64,000 nucleotides of DNA, from assembly GCA_022072455.1 (NCBI GenBank), contig JAJVHY010000012.1, positions 124,001 through 188,000 of the forward strand, written 5' to 3'. The DNA is from Verrucomicrobiia bacterium (GTDB taxonomy: Bacteria > Verrucomicrobiota > Verrucomicrobiia > Palsa-1439). How positions within the stretch are numbered: position 1 is the stretch's first letter; each line of letters opens with the position of its first letter. The translations under genes were made by a program, and so were the position numbers. Under the pieces are notes generated by a model. It did not search any database, was not told the origin of the DNA, and saw only the letters and a list, made by a program, of their open reading frames with translations. Of the stretch, positions 18,127-26,397 are shown piece after piece.

Positions 18127-19209
18127 CTACCTGGTCACAGGGTTGCCCACCGCGACCGGCTCATCCGCGAACACTGCCGGCGCGAGGGTGACATGGGAGA
18201 AAGACTCGTTTTGGCGCTGGGCCGTCAATACCGCCACACACCGCTCCAGCAAACCGGTCATATCATAACCGAGGTGAACGACCGGAACAGTCGCCATCAC
18301 GGGATGTGGAAAATTGGCGTGCGCAATCACCGTCAACTCCTCGGGCACTCGCACGCCGGCATCGCGCACGCCGGTGGTGGCGTGTTCGAGTAGCACGTCA
18401 TCCAACACGAGCAGCGCATCCGGCCGCGTTTTCTGGTCAGGGTTCAAGAGCAACTGCATGACGTTGTGGGCGGCGGCGGCGCCGTGCGGATGGACAAACT
18501 GCGTCCAGTGCGGTCGCGTCTCCATGCCGCGCTGCGCCAAACCTTGCAGGAACAATTCACGATAGGCGGCCGGCAGAGTGCAGGCCAGGAGCGCCACGCG
18601 TGACCGATCGAGTGCCTTCAGCCGGTCGAGAGCCAGTTCGAAGAACGAGGTTCGATCAAAGCGAACCAGAGCGATGTCAGCCGGACCGTCGGGGCCGTGA
18701 CTGAACGCGACGCGCGGGAGACCGGCTTCTTTGCGCAGCGGGGTTTCGTCCCAGTGACCGGCGGCGGTGGCGAAGATGATTCCCGCCGTGCGATGCGTGG
18801 TGACATCGTGGAGCAGTTTCTCATAGTCGCCGTGCCGGAAATTGCCGCCGTGGCCGACGTGAATCGAAAATTTTGCCTGACCTTTGCGCGCGAACTTTTG
18901 CGCTTCGCGGGTGAGCGCGAGCCGGAAAGGCGAGACGGCGTCCTTGCTTTCGTGCGGAAAAATGATCCAGTAGTTGTTGAGATGCGGCGGCGCATCGGCC
19001 ACGAACGAGCCACTGCGGCCGCGTGGTTCGACGTAGCCTTCCTCGATGAGGCGGTCGAATACGCGCTGGACAGTGACCGGACTGACGCGATAACTTTTGA
19101 CGAGTTCATGCCGCGCCGGAATCCGGCTGCCGGGGGCGAATTCGCCGCACTGGATTCGGTGTTGGAGTTCCTTGAAAAGTCGCTGTTGACGTTGGGGAGG
19201 ACGAGCCAT
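18127..19209 (-). CDS. GntR-type HTH regulator with LacI-like sensor domain
   Basis: A 360-residue protein starting at the ATG at 19209; an upstream in-frame TTG exists but gives an unlikely leader. Residues 1-75 form a GntR winged helix: RLFKELQHRI, FAPGSRIPARHELVKSYRVSPVTVQRVFDRL, then EGYVEPRGRSGSFV. The rest is a periplasmic-binding-protein-like effector domain of the LacI type (GIIFATAA, DALLVLDDVLLEHA, LTVIAHANFPHPV). This hybrid is common in Verrucomicrobia. It sits at the head of the leftward operon, divergent from 19356, with a palindrome 39 bases upstream, so autoregulation and control of both arms is likely. A sugar is the expected effector. Confidence 0.9.
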   Translation of the reverse strand: MARPPQRQQRLFKELQHRIQCGEFAPGSRIPARHELVKSYRVSPVTVQRVFDRLIEEGYVEPRGRSGSFVADAPPHLNNYWIIFPHESKDAVSPFRLALTREAQKFARKGQAKFSIHVGHGGNFRHGDYEKLLHDVTTHRTAGIIFATAAGHWDETPLRKEAGLPRVAFSHGPDGPADIALVRFDRTSFFELALDRLKALDRSRVALLACTLPAAYRELFLQGLAQRGMETRPHWTQFVHPHGAAAAHNVMQLLLNPDQKTRPDALLVLDDVLLEHATTGVRDAGVRVPEELTVIAHANFPHPVMATVPVVHLGYDMTGLLERCVAVLTAQRQNESFSHVTLAPAVFADEPVAVGNPVTR

Positions 19210-19247
19210 GACGGTAGATAATATGGAGGCGTTCAGATTTTGCAAGC

Positions 19248-19270
19248 CACTATTTCATATAGTGAACTAT
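19248..19270. promoter_or_regulatory. Candidate operator of the GntR-type regulator
   Basis: The sequence contains CACTAT-TTCAT-ATAGTG, a perfect 6-bp inverted repeat, overlapping a second one, ATAGT-GA-ACTAT. It lies 39 bases upstream of the regulator ATG and about 85 upstream of the divergent gene. The same ATAGTG core recurs at 31170-31196 and 35063-35089. Binding by the adjacent regulator is inference. Confidence 0.55.
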
Positions 19271-19284
19271 TTTTCATCAATCGC

Positions 19285-19314
19285 TTGACTTGATGTCAAT
19301 TGAGAGCGTAGATT
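19285..19314 (+). promoter_or_regulatory. Candidate sigma-70 promoter for the rightward operon
   Basis: TTGACT at 19285-19290 and TAGATT at 19309-19314 are spaced by 18 bases, 42 bases upstream of the ATG at 19356 and just downstream of the palindrome. It reads as an ordinary -35/-10 pair. Confidence 0.45.
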
Positions 19315-19355
19315 AACTAGTGTTTGAAAAAGGGGTTGACTGGCCACTCATCATT

Positions 19356-19997
19356 ATGAACACATACTTGTTGAATTACACTTCAACCATAGTCGTTCGC
19401 GGATTGGCACTGGGTTTAGTGTTGACGGTTGGCGGAGTGCCGCTGCTGGCTGGCTCCGTCGTGCTGGTGGATGCGAAGACTCGCAACGGCAGCTTTGAGG
19501 CGTCCGACAAGGGCGTACCCGCGTGGACAGTCGTTCAGGCCGATTGTGAGGCGGCTGTGACGAATACGCCGCCCGGTGACGCGACCCATGGGAAACGGTG
19601 CGTCGCCCTGCACAGCGTGGTCAGTTCAGCGCGGAGCGCCTTCGGCTATATCGTCAATGTAATCCCTCTCAAGGAAGCCAACGGGCCGCATTTTGAATTG
19701 GAATGGACGGCGTGGTCGGCCGAAAAGAATCCGTTTCAGTCCCGGGCGGCGTATCTGGTGTTCTTTCGGGACAAGCAGGTAGTGCAGGAGTCCAAGGCGC
19801 CGATTGATCAGGGACCAATCTCCACCAAACCGCAGAAGTTCCGAGTGGTTCACACCCTGCCGGCCACCGGCTGGGACCATGTGGAATTGCGCCTGATCTT
19901 GATGCGTCACGGCCAGCCGGGCACGGTCGCCGACGGGTTTGTGGACGCGGTGACGTTGCGACAACTCAAGGAGCTTCCCCGCAAAACTGGATCATGA
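19356..19997 (+). CDS. Small secreted NGSFE-domain protein A
   Basis: A 213-residue protein beginning at the ATG at 19356 with a hydrophobic signal segment (VVRGLALGLVLTVGGVPLLAG). A GTG 36 bases upstream is also in frame. The mature part opens with VLVDAKTRNGSFE and is beta-rich, ending in VDAVTLRQL. This resembles the N-terminal module of many verrucomicrobial PEP-CTERM proteins but has no PEP-CTERM tail. It is a homolog of the next gene, sharing DQGPI.T.P and the FELE.-AWS segments. Probably a carbohydrate-binding-like jelly-roll; function unknown. Its stop overlaps the next start by 4 bases. Confidence 0.75.
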   Translation: MNTYLLNYTSTIVVRGLALGLVLTVGGVPLLAGSVVLVDAKTRNGSFEASDKGVPAWTVVQADCEAAVTNTPPGDATHGKRCVALHSVVSSARSAFGYIVNVIPLKEANGPHFELEWTAWSAEKNPFQSRAAYLVFFRDKQVVQESKAPIDQGPISTKPQKFRVVHTLPATGWDHVELRLILMRHGQPGTVADGFVDAVTLRQLKELPRKTGS

Positions 19998-20623
19998 AAA
20001 AAATTGTAACGAATTTCCGAATCAGTAGTCGGTCCTGCATGGCGGCCGGACTGCTGGCGGTCAGTTTGCTGCCGAATGTTGGGAGCGCAAAATCAGTCAC
20101 CTTGGTGGATGCGACGACGCGCAACGGCAGTTTCGAGACGGGACAACTGTCACCCTGGCAAGCCGTCGAAACCCCTGTTAAGTTCACCAACGCCAAACCA
20201 CCCCTCGCGGCCGACGGGAAACGGTATGTCGCCATCGAGAATGTCGCCAGTTCAGGGCGTGGCGCGGCCGGGTATTTGATCAATCACCGTCTTCCCGCGC
20301 GCGAACGTGACGGCCAACACTTCGAGTTGGAATACATCGCGTGGAGCGACGGCAAAGACCGCTTTCTTAGTCGCTCGGCGTATCTGGTGTTCAAGAAAGG
20401 TAAGGACGAGGTGGTGAAAATCGAAATCATTGATCAAGGTCCAATCACCACCGAACCCAAAACCTACCGGACGGTGTTCAGCACCAGCTACAGCGGCTGG
20501 GACTCTGTTGATTTACGGATCATCCTGCGCCGCTCGGGGCCGTCCGGCACTCGCGGCACCGGCTATCTCGACGGCGTGACGTTGCGCCAAACCACCGAGG
20601 CACCGAAACCCACCGCGCCGTGA
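19994..20623 (+). CDS. Small secreted NGSFE-domain protein B
   Basis: A 209-residue paralog of the preceding protein, with a signal sequence ([18 protein letters not shown]) followed by [16 protein letters not shown] and a matching C-terminal [11 protein letters not shown]. Shared blocks include [17 protein letters not shown] and [11 protein letters not shown]. The ATG overlaps the previous stop (ATGA) and its own stop overlaps the next GTG start. No anchor is seen, so it is probably released to the periplasm or outside. Tandem duplication is the simplest origin. Confidence 0.75.
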   Translation: MKKIVTNFRISSRSCMAAGLLAVSLLPNVGSAKSVTLVDATTRNGSFETGQLSPWQAVETPVKFTNAKPPLAADGKRYVAIENVASSGRGAAGYLINHRLPARERDGQHFELEYIAWSDGKDRFLSRSAYLVFKKGKDEVVKIEIIDQGPITTEPKTYRTVFSTSYSGWDSVDLRIILRRSGPSGTRGTGYLDGVTLRQTTEAPKPTAP

Positions 20624-21321
20624 ACACCATCCGCCAACGGCCAATGCGCGCGGTAGGGTTTACCTTGGTGGAATTGCTGGTGGTGATTGCGATCATCGCG
20701 TTGCTGGCCGCGCTGCTGTTGCCGGCATTGAAATCCGCCCGGCGGAAGGCGCGCGAAACGGTCTGCCTCTCCAACCAACGGCAGCTTTGGCTCGGGCACA
20801 TGTTGTATGTGGATGACTACGCGGGACGGAATTGTTTTGTCCGGTATAACAATGGCGAAACGACCGTCTGGCCCATCAAGTTCCTCCGGCCCTATTTTCC
20901 GCAAGTTGGCACGTGGAACACGCCCCAAAAGCGGTGGACCGGCAAGGCGGACATTTTTTATTGCCCGGAAGATCCGCGCGACAGAACCCTGCAATCCCAC
21001 TTCAACTGTGCCAGTTATCGCATGTTCAACTCCTGGGGGTCGTGTCAGACTACGCCGGCGATTTGTTATGAGCCGCAGAAAATGGAAACTCTCACCAATC
21101 CCGCCTTCTTAGTGTTCTTCTGGTGCAAACCATCCGATCGGGCGGTGGAAGGCGCCGGGTTGGATCAGTTTATTTTTCCGACTTGGCACAGCAACCCCGC
21201 GGCGACGCCGGCGATGTTTGCAGACGGGCATATCGAGAAGATTGAGTTTTTGGGATACCTGTCGAAATACAAGTTTCCGCCCAGCGCCGGCCCGATTGCC
21301 AGCGGCTGCTCCTGCCTCTAA
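20620..21321 (+). CDS. Prepilin-like (N-terminal methylation) secreted protein
   Basis: A 233-residue protein with a type IV prepilin-like leader: [26 protein letters not shown], with the cleavage site after Gly and Glu at +5. The C-terminal [15 protein letters not shown] matches the H-Xn-DG motif common in Planctomycetes and Verrucomicrobia pseudopilins. The GTG at 20620 is coupled to the previous stop (GTGA); the ATG at 20644 is an alternative start. Such proteins are very numerous in these phyla and often sit singly within metabolic operons; a role at the cell surface or in a secretion pseudopilus is inferred. Confidence 0.85.
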   Translation: MNTIRQRPMRAVGFTLVELLVVIAIIALLAALLLPALKSARRKARETVCLSNQRQLWLGHMLYVDDYAGRNCFVRYNNGETTVWPIKFLRPYFPQVGTWNTPQKRWTGKADIFYCPEDPRDRTLQSHFNCASYRMFNSWGSCQTTPAICYEPQKMETLTNPAFLVFFWCKPSDRAVEGAGLDQFIFPTWHSNPAATPAMFADGHIEKIEFLGYLSKYKFPPSAGPIASGCSCL

Positions 21322-21341
21322 CCCGCTTCGCGAAGATTTTT

Positions 21342-22070
21342 ATGTCCAACGCCCAAAACACAACCAACGAACTGCAACGCCGGCGCCTACCAATGGCGAT
21401 CCTGCCCATCGGCGCCACCGAACAACACGGCCCACACCTGCCGTTGGCCACCGACAACCTGATCATCGAACACATCGCGCAGCAAGTCGCCAAGAAACTG
21501 CGCGCGTATTGTCTGCCGACGCTGCCGTTCTCCGTTTCCCACATGCACCGTGGCCAGTGCGGCACGATCTGGCTGCGTAACGACACGCTGGCGCAAGTCA
21601 TCCGCGACGTCGCGCTCAGTGTGCGCCACGAGGGCTTCACTCAACTCGTGATTCTGAATGGCCACGGCGGAAATCTGAATCTGGTCTCGGTGGTCCAAGA
21701 CTTGAATCTGGACTTCCCTGATCTGCTCACGCTGGTCATCAAGCCGACCGATGTCATTGCCGAGAGCGACATTTTTAAGAACCCACCGGCCTGGCGGCAC
21801 GCCGACGAGTTCGAGACCTCCTGTATTCTGCATCTGCAGCCCGAGTTGGTGCGTGTGAAAAAACTGCGCGACCAACCCGCCGCGCTTGACCGGGAACTGT
21901 TGCGGTACATGCCGTTCAAGAAAATCTCGCCGCTGACGTTCATGGGCCGGCCGACGCAAGCCACCGCTGACAAGGGTCGCCGCGCGCTGGAGTTTATCGT
22001 CGAGCGGACGGTGGCGAGTCTGCGCGCCAACCTGCAAAAAGTCACCCAGGCCCGGAGATCACGCTCATGA
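21342..22070 (+). CDS. Creatininase-family amidohydrolase
   Basis: A 242-residue protein with the family motifs GATEQHGPHLP at 24-34 (metal ligands Glu27, His29 or His32, with Asp38 in LATDN) and ILNGHGGN at 104-111. The family includes creatinine amidohydrolase, the formamide hydrolase ArfB and the mycofactocin peptidase MftE; none can be singled out here. It starts 20 bases after the prepilin gene and its stop is overlapped by the next ATG. Presumably cytoplasmic. In this locus it may cleave an amide on an amino sugar derivative, which is speculation. Confidence 0.85.
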   Translation: MSNAQNTTNELQRRRLPMAILPIGATEQHGPHLPLATDNLIIEHIAQQVAKKLRAYCLPTLPFSVSHMHRGQCGTIWLRNDTLAQVIRDVALSVRHEGFTQLVILNGHGGNLNLVSVVQDLNLDFPDLLTLVIKPTDVIAESDIFKNPPAWRHADEFETSCILHLQPELVRVKKLRDQPAALDRELLRYMPFKKISPLTFMGRPTQATADKGRRALEFIVERTVASLRANLQKVTQARRSRS

Positions 22071-22189
22071 AACTGCACATTGTCGACAGCGGCAATCCCG
22101 ATCCCTTGCCGGAACGGTTCGGGAGCGCCTTTCTGATCGAGATCGGCGCCGAGTTGATCCTGGTCGCTTGCGGGCCAGCCACCTCATGA
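22067..22189 (+). pseudogene. Remnant of an MBL-fold (RNase Z-like) hydrolase N-terminus
   Basis: The 40-codon frame starts with an ATGA overlap. It reads like the first 40 residues of a metallo-beta-lactamase-fold hydrolase: MKLHIVDSGNPDP, ERFGSAFLIEIG, ELILVACGPATS, then a stop. In intact members the text continues from DCGPGTT into the HxHxDH region, which is absent. The next frame codes for an unrelated C-terminus, so a deletion has probably fused two genes here. Identification rests on pattern memory of the family N-terminus. Confidence 0.55.
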
Positions 22190-22479
22190 ACCGCGCGCCC
22201 AGTTGGGGAATCACAACAATCACCCCGGCCGCGCCGGTGCCCGCCGGTGCCTGGTGTACGTTGCGGTTTCGGTTCCGGTGCGGGCAGCCGATTGACGAAA
22301 CCGGCGGACTCGCCAAGGAAATCCAGGTCTGCCGGCTGCCGGACCGCCTCCGCCAGCACGACTTCGACTGCGCGCTGCCGATCGGGAAATTGCAACGCGG
22401 CGACAACCCCATCCATGTTCGGGTGACCCAGGAGGACGGTCACCTGAGCTGGAGCAGCCCAATTTATCTGGTGAAATGA
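22186..22479 (+). pseudogene. C-terminal fragment of a DUF3604/PHP-like protein
   Basis: This 97-codon frame begins at an ATG overlapping the previous stop. It encodes no N-terminal domain of any known family. Its ending, NPIHVRVTQEDGHLSWSSPIYL, is typical of the last beta-sheet segment of DUF3604 metal-dependent hydrolases (..VRV.Q.DG..AWSSPI). The 5' part of such a gene, normally 500 or more codons, is missing. It is most simply the downstream half of a deletion scar with the MBL-fold remnant. It may still be translated as a small protein. Confidence 0.5.
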
Positions 22480-23645
22480 ACCTTCCCCGCATCCTAATTC
22501 TGCTGATTGGAGTCTGCACCATGTCTGACGCACAAGAAACGAACCGCCAAGAAACCAATCGCCCGTTGCGCGTCTGGGCGTTTGGCGACGCCCATGTCGG
22601 CACCGACGCGCGCAAACGGCGCGAGAGCCTCGCCGACGCGCTGCGGCAGAGCGAAGCCGGCTTCGAGTGGGACATCGCCATTGATGTCGGCGACAACTCC
22701 GGCGGCCAGGCCGTGCCCGATGACGCCGAAGGCCGGGAGATCGTCCGGCAGTTTGGCGTCTTGAAGAAACATCGCCGCGAACAGATTTACAACATTTGCG
22801 GCAACCACGACCGCGGCGGGCTGGACGAACCCGCCGCCTGGTGGTTTCAGAAGTGGATTGACCCGATCGGCGAGCACACACCGCACTCGGGCGTGGACCC
22901 GGCCCGACGGCCGTACCCGATCACCGGCACGTGGGAACGCTATTCGTTTCGCGTCGGCAATCTGTTGTTCCTGATGATGAGCGACATCAATGAGCCGACC
23001 CAGAAAATCGGCCGCGGCCCGCTTGGCGGCAACCCAGGCGGCGTGGTCAGCGCCGAGACCTTCGAGTGGTGGCAGCAGATGGTGACGGGAAACCCCGAGG
23101 CGATCATCATCACGGTTCATCATTATTTGCTGAAAGACACCACCACCGCCACTGGTGAGTGGGAAGGCATGGTCAAGGACGCGCGCGGCAACTGGAAAAG
23201 CGGCTATCACGGCCACAAACCGCAGGGCACACCGCAAGGCGCGTCGTATCTGTACTGGGTCGGCAGCGTGCCGGACGCGCAGGCGTTCGAGAAGTTCCTC
23301 GCGGCCCGACAACCCGCTGACGCTCCGGCTGGCAGCAATGTCATCACCTTGTGGCTCGGCGGGCACACGCACCCGCGCACTCCCGACGATACGCACGGCG
23401 GCAAATCACTGATTGCCACGAAGTGGGGCGTGCACTTCCTGAATGTCTGCCCGCTGACTCAGCATCACATCAACCCGAGTCATCCCACCACCCCGTTGAG
23501 CCGGTTGTTGACCTTCACGCCCGGCAGCGACGAAGTGCGCGTGCAATGCTGGCTGCACACCGCCGAATTCGCTCCGCGCGGCTGGCATGCGCCCGCCGAG
23601 CGGCGGTTGAAACTGCCGCGCCCCTTCCACTGGGAGCAACCATAA
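22476..23645 (+). CDS. Secreted or lipid-free metallophosphoesterase
   Basis: A 389-residue calcineurin-like phosphoesterase. The metal-binding signature is complete: WAFGDAH (37-40), DVGDNS (70-75), ICGNHD (108-112), TVHHYLL near 210 and LGGHTHPR near 293. The first 19 residues (NLPRILILLIGVCTMSDAQ) look like a signal peptide. The start overlaps the previous stop by ATGA. Members of this family hydrolyse phosphomono- or diesters; this one is a single-domain version. Its place between sulfatase and amidase genes suggests action on a decorated glycan or glycolipid, but no substrate evidence exists. Confidence 0.85.
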   Translation: MNLPRILILLIGVCTMSDAQETNRQETNRPLRVWAFGDAHVGTDARKRRESLADALRQSEAGFEWDIAIDVGDNSGGQAVPDDAEGREIVRQFGVLKKHRREQIYNICGNHDRGGLDEPAAWWFQKWIDPIGEHTPHSGVDPARRPYPITGTWERYSFRVGNLLFLMMSDINEPTQKIGRGPLGGNPGGVVSAETFEWWQQMVTGNPEAIIITVHHYLLKDTTTATGEWEGMVKDARGNWKSGYHGHKPQGTPQGASYLYWVGSVPDAQAFEKFLAARQPADAPAGSNVITLWLGGHTHPRTPDDTHGGKSLIATKWGVHFLNVCPLTQHHINPSHPTTPLSRLLTFTPGSDEVRVQCWLHTAEFAPRGWHAPAERRLKLPRPFHWEQP

Positions 23646-25045
23646 GCGATCGCCCCAACATCGTCCTGATCATGACCGACCAGCAGCGCGGCGATTGTTT
23701 GTCCGCCGACGGTCACCCGGTGTTGCTGACGCCGAACATGGACAGCCTCGGTTTTCAGGGCACACGCTTTCGTCGCGCGTATTCGACCTGCCCGGTTTGC
23801 ATCCCGGCCCGGCGCAGTCTGCTCAGTGGCCAGTTCCCGCGCACGCACGGGCTGGTCGGGTATCAGGACGGCCTCGCGTGGGACGCGCCGACGACGTTGC
23901 CGGCCGCGCTGGCGGCGGCGGGTTACGAAACGGCCTTGGTCGGACGCAGCATGCATCAGTGGCCGGCCCGGCAACGGCACGGCTATCAAACGATGGTCAT
24001 CCACGGCGCAGATTACGACGAGTTTCTACGCCGCAACAGCCCGCTGGAAAATCCCCAATGGTTCGGCGGCGGCGTGCTGCACAACGACTGGACCGCCCGC
24101 CCGTGGCATCTGGACGAATCGTTGCACATGACGAATTGGACGGTGGACGAAGCGTTGCGGTTTCTGCGCCGGCGCGATCCCACCTGTCCATTTTTCCTGA
24201 CGGTCTCCTTCATCGCGCCGCACCCGCCGTTGCAGCCGCCGGCGTTTTATCTCGACCGCTATCTGCGCACCGGCGTGCCGGACCCGGTGGTAGGCGACTG
24301 GGCCGGTGCCCCGCCGGGGCCGGCTGACTACACCCACGCGGATTACGTCGCCCCCTTGCACGTGCGGCTCGAAGGCGAGGCGTTGCGCAGTTGTCGGGCG
24401 GCCTACTACGGGCTGATCAATCACGTGGACGATCAAATCCGCCGGTTGCTCAGCCCGGACGGCGGGCCGGCGGCGGTGGTCGGCGATAACACGCTGATCG
24501 TGTTCACCTCCGACCACGGCGAGATGCTGGGCGATCATTATCGCTGGCGCAAGGGCCTCGCCTACGAACCATCGGCACGCGTGCCGTTGCTCATCCGCCC
24601 CCCGCGCCGCAGCGGCTGGCCCCGCGGCCAGGTGGTGGATCAGCCCGTCTGCCTCGAAGACCTCATGCCCACGTTGCTCGACCTGGCTGGCGTGCCGATT
24701 CCGACAACCGTTGAGGGACGCAGCCTGGCACCGTTGCTGCGTGGCGAACAACCGGCCTGGCGCGATTATCTGCACCTCGAATGCGCGCCGCAGTTCCACG
24801 CGTTGACCGATGGCCGCGAGAAATACGTCTGGCTGCCCACCACGGGTGAGGAACAATTTTTCGATCTCCGCGACGACCCACAAGAATTGCGCAATCTCAC
24901 CGGCTACCCCGACCGTGTCGCCCCGTGGCGCGCCCGGCTGGTGCGCGAGTTGCGCGAGCGCTCCGAAGGGTTCACTGACGGACGGCAACTGATCGCCGGC
25001 CGCCCCTACCCCGCCCTGCTGCCCCATGGAGGACGGCCATGCTGA
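23642..25045 (+). CDS. Sulfatase, type I, apparent ATA start codon
   Basis: The sulfatase homology begins exactly at codon 23642: (I/M)SDRPNIVLIMTDQQRGD, with the formylglycine signature CIPAR at 53-57 and FTSDHGEMLGDHY near 290. The codon in the start position is ATA, overlapping the previous TAA stop by 4 bases. All other junctions here use ATGA, so one G-to-A change at 23644 would have altered both codons. The frame is open upstream to a GTG at 23351, but that stretch is antisense-style sequence inside the phosphoesterase gene. Total length is 467 residues, normal for the family. No signal peptide. Confidence 0.85.
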   Translation: MSDRPNIVLIMTDQQRGDCLSADGHPVLLTPNMDSLGFQGTRFRRAYSTCPVCIPARRSLLSGQFPRTHGLVGYQDGLAWDAPTTLPAALAAAGYETALVGRSMHQWPARQRHGYQTMVIHGADYDEFLRRNSPLENPQWFGGGVLHNDWTARPWHLDESLHMTNWTVDEALRFLRRRDPTCPFFLTVSFIAPHPPLQPPAFYLDRYLRTGVPDPVVGDWAGAPPGPADYTHADYVAPLHVRLEGEALRSCRAAYYGLINHVDDQIRRLLSPDGGPAAVVGDNTLIVFTSDHGEMLGDHYRWRKGLAYEPSARVPLLIRPPRRSGWPRGQVVDQPVCLEDLMPTLLDLAGVPIPTTVEGRSLAPLLRGEQPAWRDYLHLECAPQFHALTDGREKYVWLPTTGEEQFFDLRDDPQELRNLTGYPDRVAPWRARLVRELRERSEGFTDGRQLIAGRPYPALLPHGGRPC

Positions 25046-26397
25046 GGGCGGCCTTTGGCAAACTCGCGTACACGCCGCCGCCCGGCACCCGGCTGGGCCG
25101 GCTCGGGGTCAACATCTTCATTGCCCAAGGGGTGCACTCGTCGTTGGAAGCGCGGGTGGCATTGTTTGATGATGGCCAGCAGCGGCTCGCGCTGGTCGCG
25201 TTGGACCAGGGATTCGTCTCGGCGGCAGTCACGGCGCGACTGCGCGCTGCGGTGCAAACGGGCGCCGCGGTGCCGCCCGCGCAGTGTCTGGTGTCCGTCA
25301 CCCACACCCACAACGCGCCGGCCTTGATGCCCTGGCGCGACGATGATCCGGGTTACGCGCAGGCCGACACGTTGGCGGAACAGTTGGTGGAACTCAGCCG
25401 GCAACTGGCGGCGCAACTGGCACCGGTGGAACTCCGGTTGAGCGAGACGACCGCCCCGGGTTGGGCGGAGAACCGTCGCTCGATCTACCGGCAGGCCGAC
25501 GGCCGGGAATGGGTGGCCACGCATGGCGACCGCGCAGCGCCGGGGTTTGTCCGCCCCGAAGGCCCGGACGAAACGGCGTTGCGCGCGTTGTGGGCGGTGC
25601 GCCCCGATGGCACGGTGGCTGGCGGACTGGTCAATTTCTGGTGCCACCCGACGACGCTGTACGACGAACCGGTTTGGTCGGCAGATTTTCCGGGCGTGGT
25701 GCGCGCCCGGTTGGAGCGGGAAGTGGGCGGGACGTTTGTGTATCTAACCGGCCCGTGTGGTGATCTGTCGCCCGCGCGCAATGAGTTGGCGTTCTGCGAG
25801 CCGATGGGGACGGCGTTGGCGGAAAAGTTACTTGCGGGACGCGCCACCGCGCGGCCTCTAGCCGCGGAGTCGGTGGGGGCCGCCAATGAGCGCCTGACGC
25901 TGGCGCAACGCATGGTGACGCCAGCCCAGGTGCGGGTGGCGCGCGAGTATCTGGCGGGAACCCGGCCGTCCGGCAGCGCGCCGTTGGTCGAGGTGCTGTA
26001 CGCCTGGCCATTTCATTTCGCAAGCCACACGGGTAACATAGACGACTGGATGGCGCAGGAGATTCTCGGGATGTGGGAGTGGCAGAAACGCGCCGCAGAG
26101 CCGGTGCTGCACGAAACGGTCGAGGTCCAGGCGCTGCGGGTGGGTGATCTGGTGCTCGCCACCATCCCCGGCGAGTTGTTCAGCGCGCTGGGGCACGCGA
26201 TCCTGGCCGACGCATCGAGCGGGGCGCGCTGGGTGGTCGAACTCGCCAATGGATATCACGGTTACCTGCCCACACCGGCGGCATTCGCGCACGGCGGATA
26301 TGAATGTTGTCTCGGCTATCAGAGCCGGCTGGAACCGAAGGCAGGTGAAAAGCTGGTGGCCGTGGCCCGGCGGTTGGCGACGAAACTCCGGCTATGA
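25039..26397 (+). CDS. Neutral/alkaline ceramidase-like hydrolase (paralog 2)
   Basis: A 452-residue relative of the protein at 5272-6534. It has GKLAYTPPPG at the N-terminus, SVTHTHNAP at 86-94 as the zinc-site motif and FWCHPTTLY near 205. TGPCGDLSPAR near 238 matches the GxxGD(xSP) block of ceramidases. It lacks a signal peptide. The ATG at 25039 overlaps the sulfatase stop by 7 bases. Presence of one paralog in each arm of the divergent locus suggests two related but distinct acyl or ester substrates. Confidence 0.8.
   Translation: MLRAAFGKLAYTPPPGTRLGRLGVNIFIAQGVHSSLEARVALFDDGQQRLALVALDQGFVSAAVTARLRAAVQTGAAVPPAQCLVSVTHTHNAPALMPWRDDDPGYAQADTLAEQLVELSRQLAAQLAPVELRLSETTAPGWAENRRSIYRQADGREWVATHGDRAAPGFVRPEGPDETALRALWAVRPDGTVAGGLVNFWCHPTTLYDEPVWSADFPGVVRARLEREVGGTFVYLTGPCGDLSPARNELAFCEPMGTALAEKLLAGRATARPLAAESVGAANERLTLAQRMVTPAQVRVAREYLAGTRPSGSAPLVEVLYAWPFHFASHTGNIDDWMAQEILGMWEWQKRAAEPVLHETVEVQALRVGDLVLATIPGELFSALGHAILADASSGARWVVELANGYHGYLPTPAAFAHGGYECCLGYQSRLEPKAGEKLVAVARRLATKLRL

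Noticed and set aside
23351-23641. A 97-codon upstream extension of the sulfatase to a GTG
   Set aside because: It lies wholly inside the phosphoesterase gene in another frame and has no sulfatase-like sequence; sulfatase homology starts at 23645.
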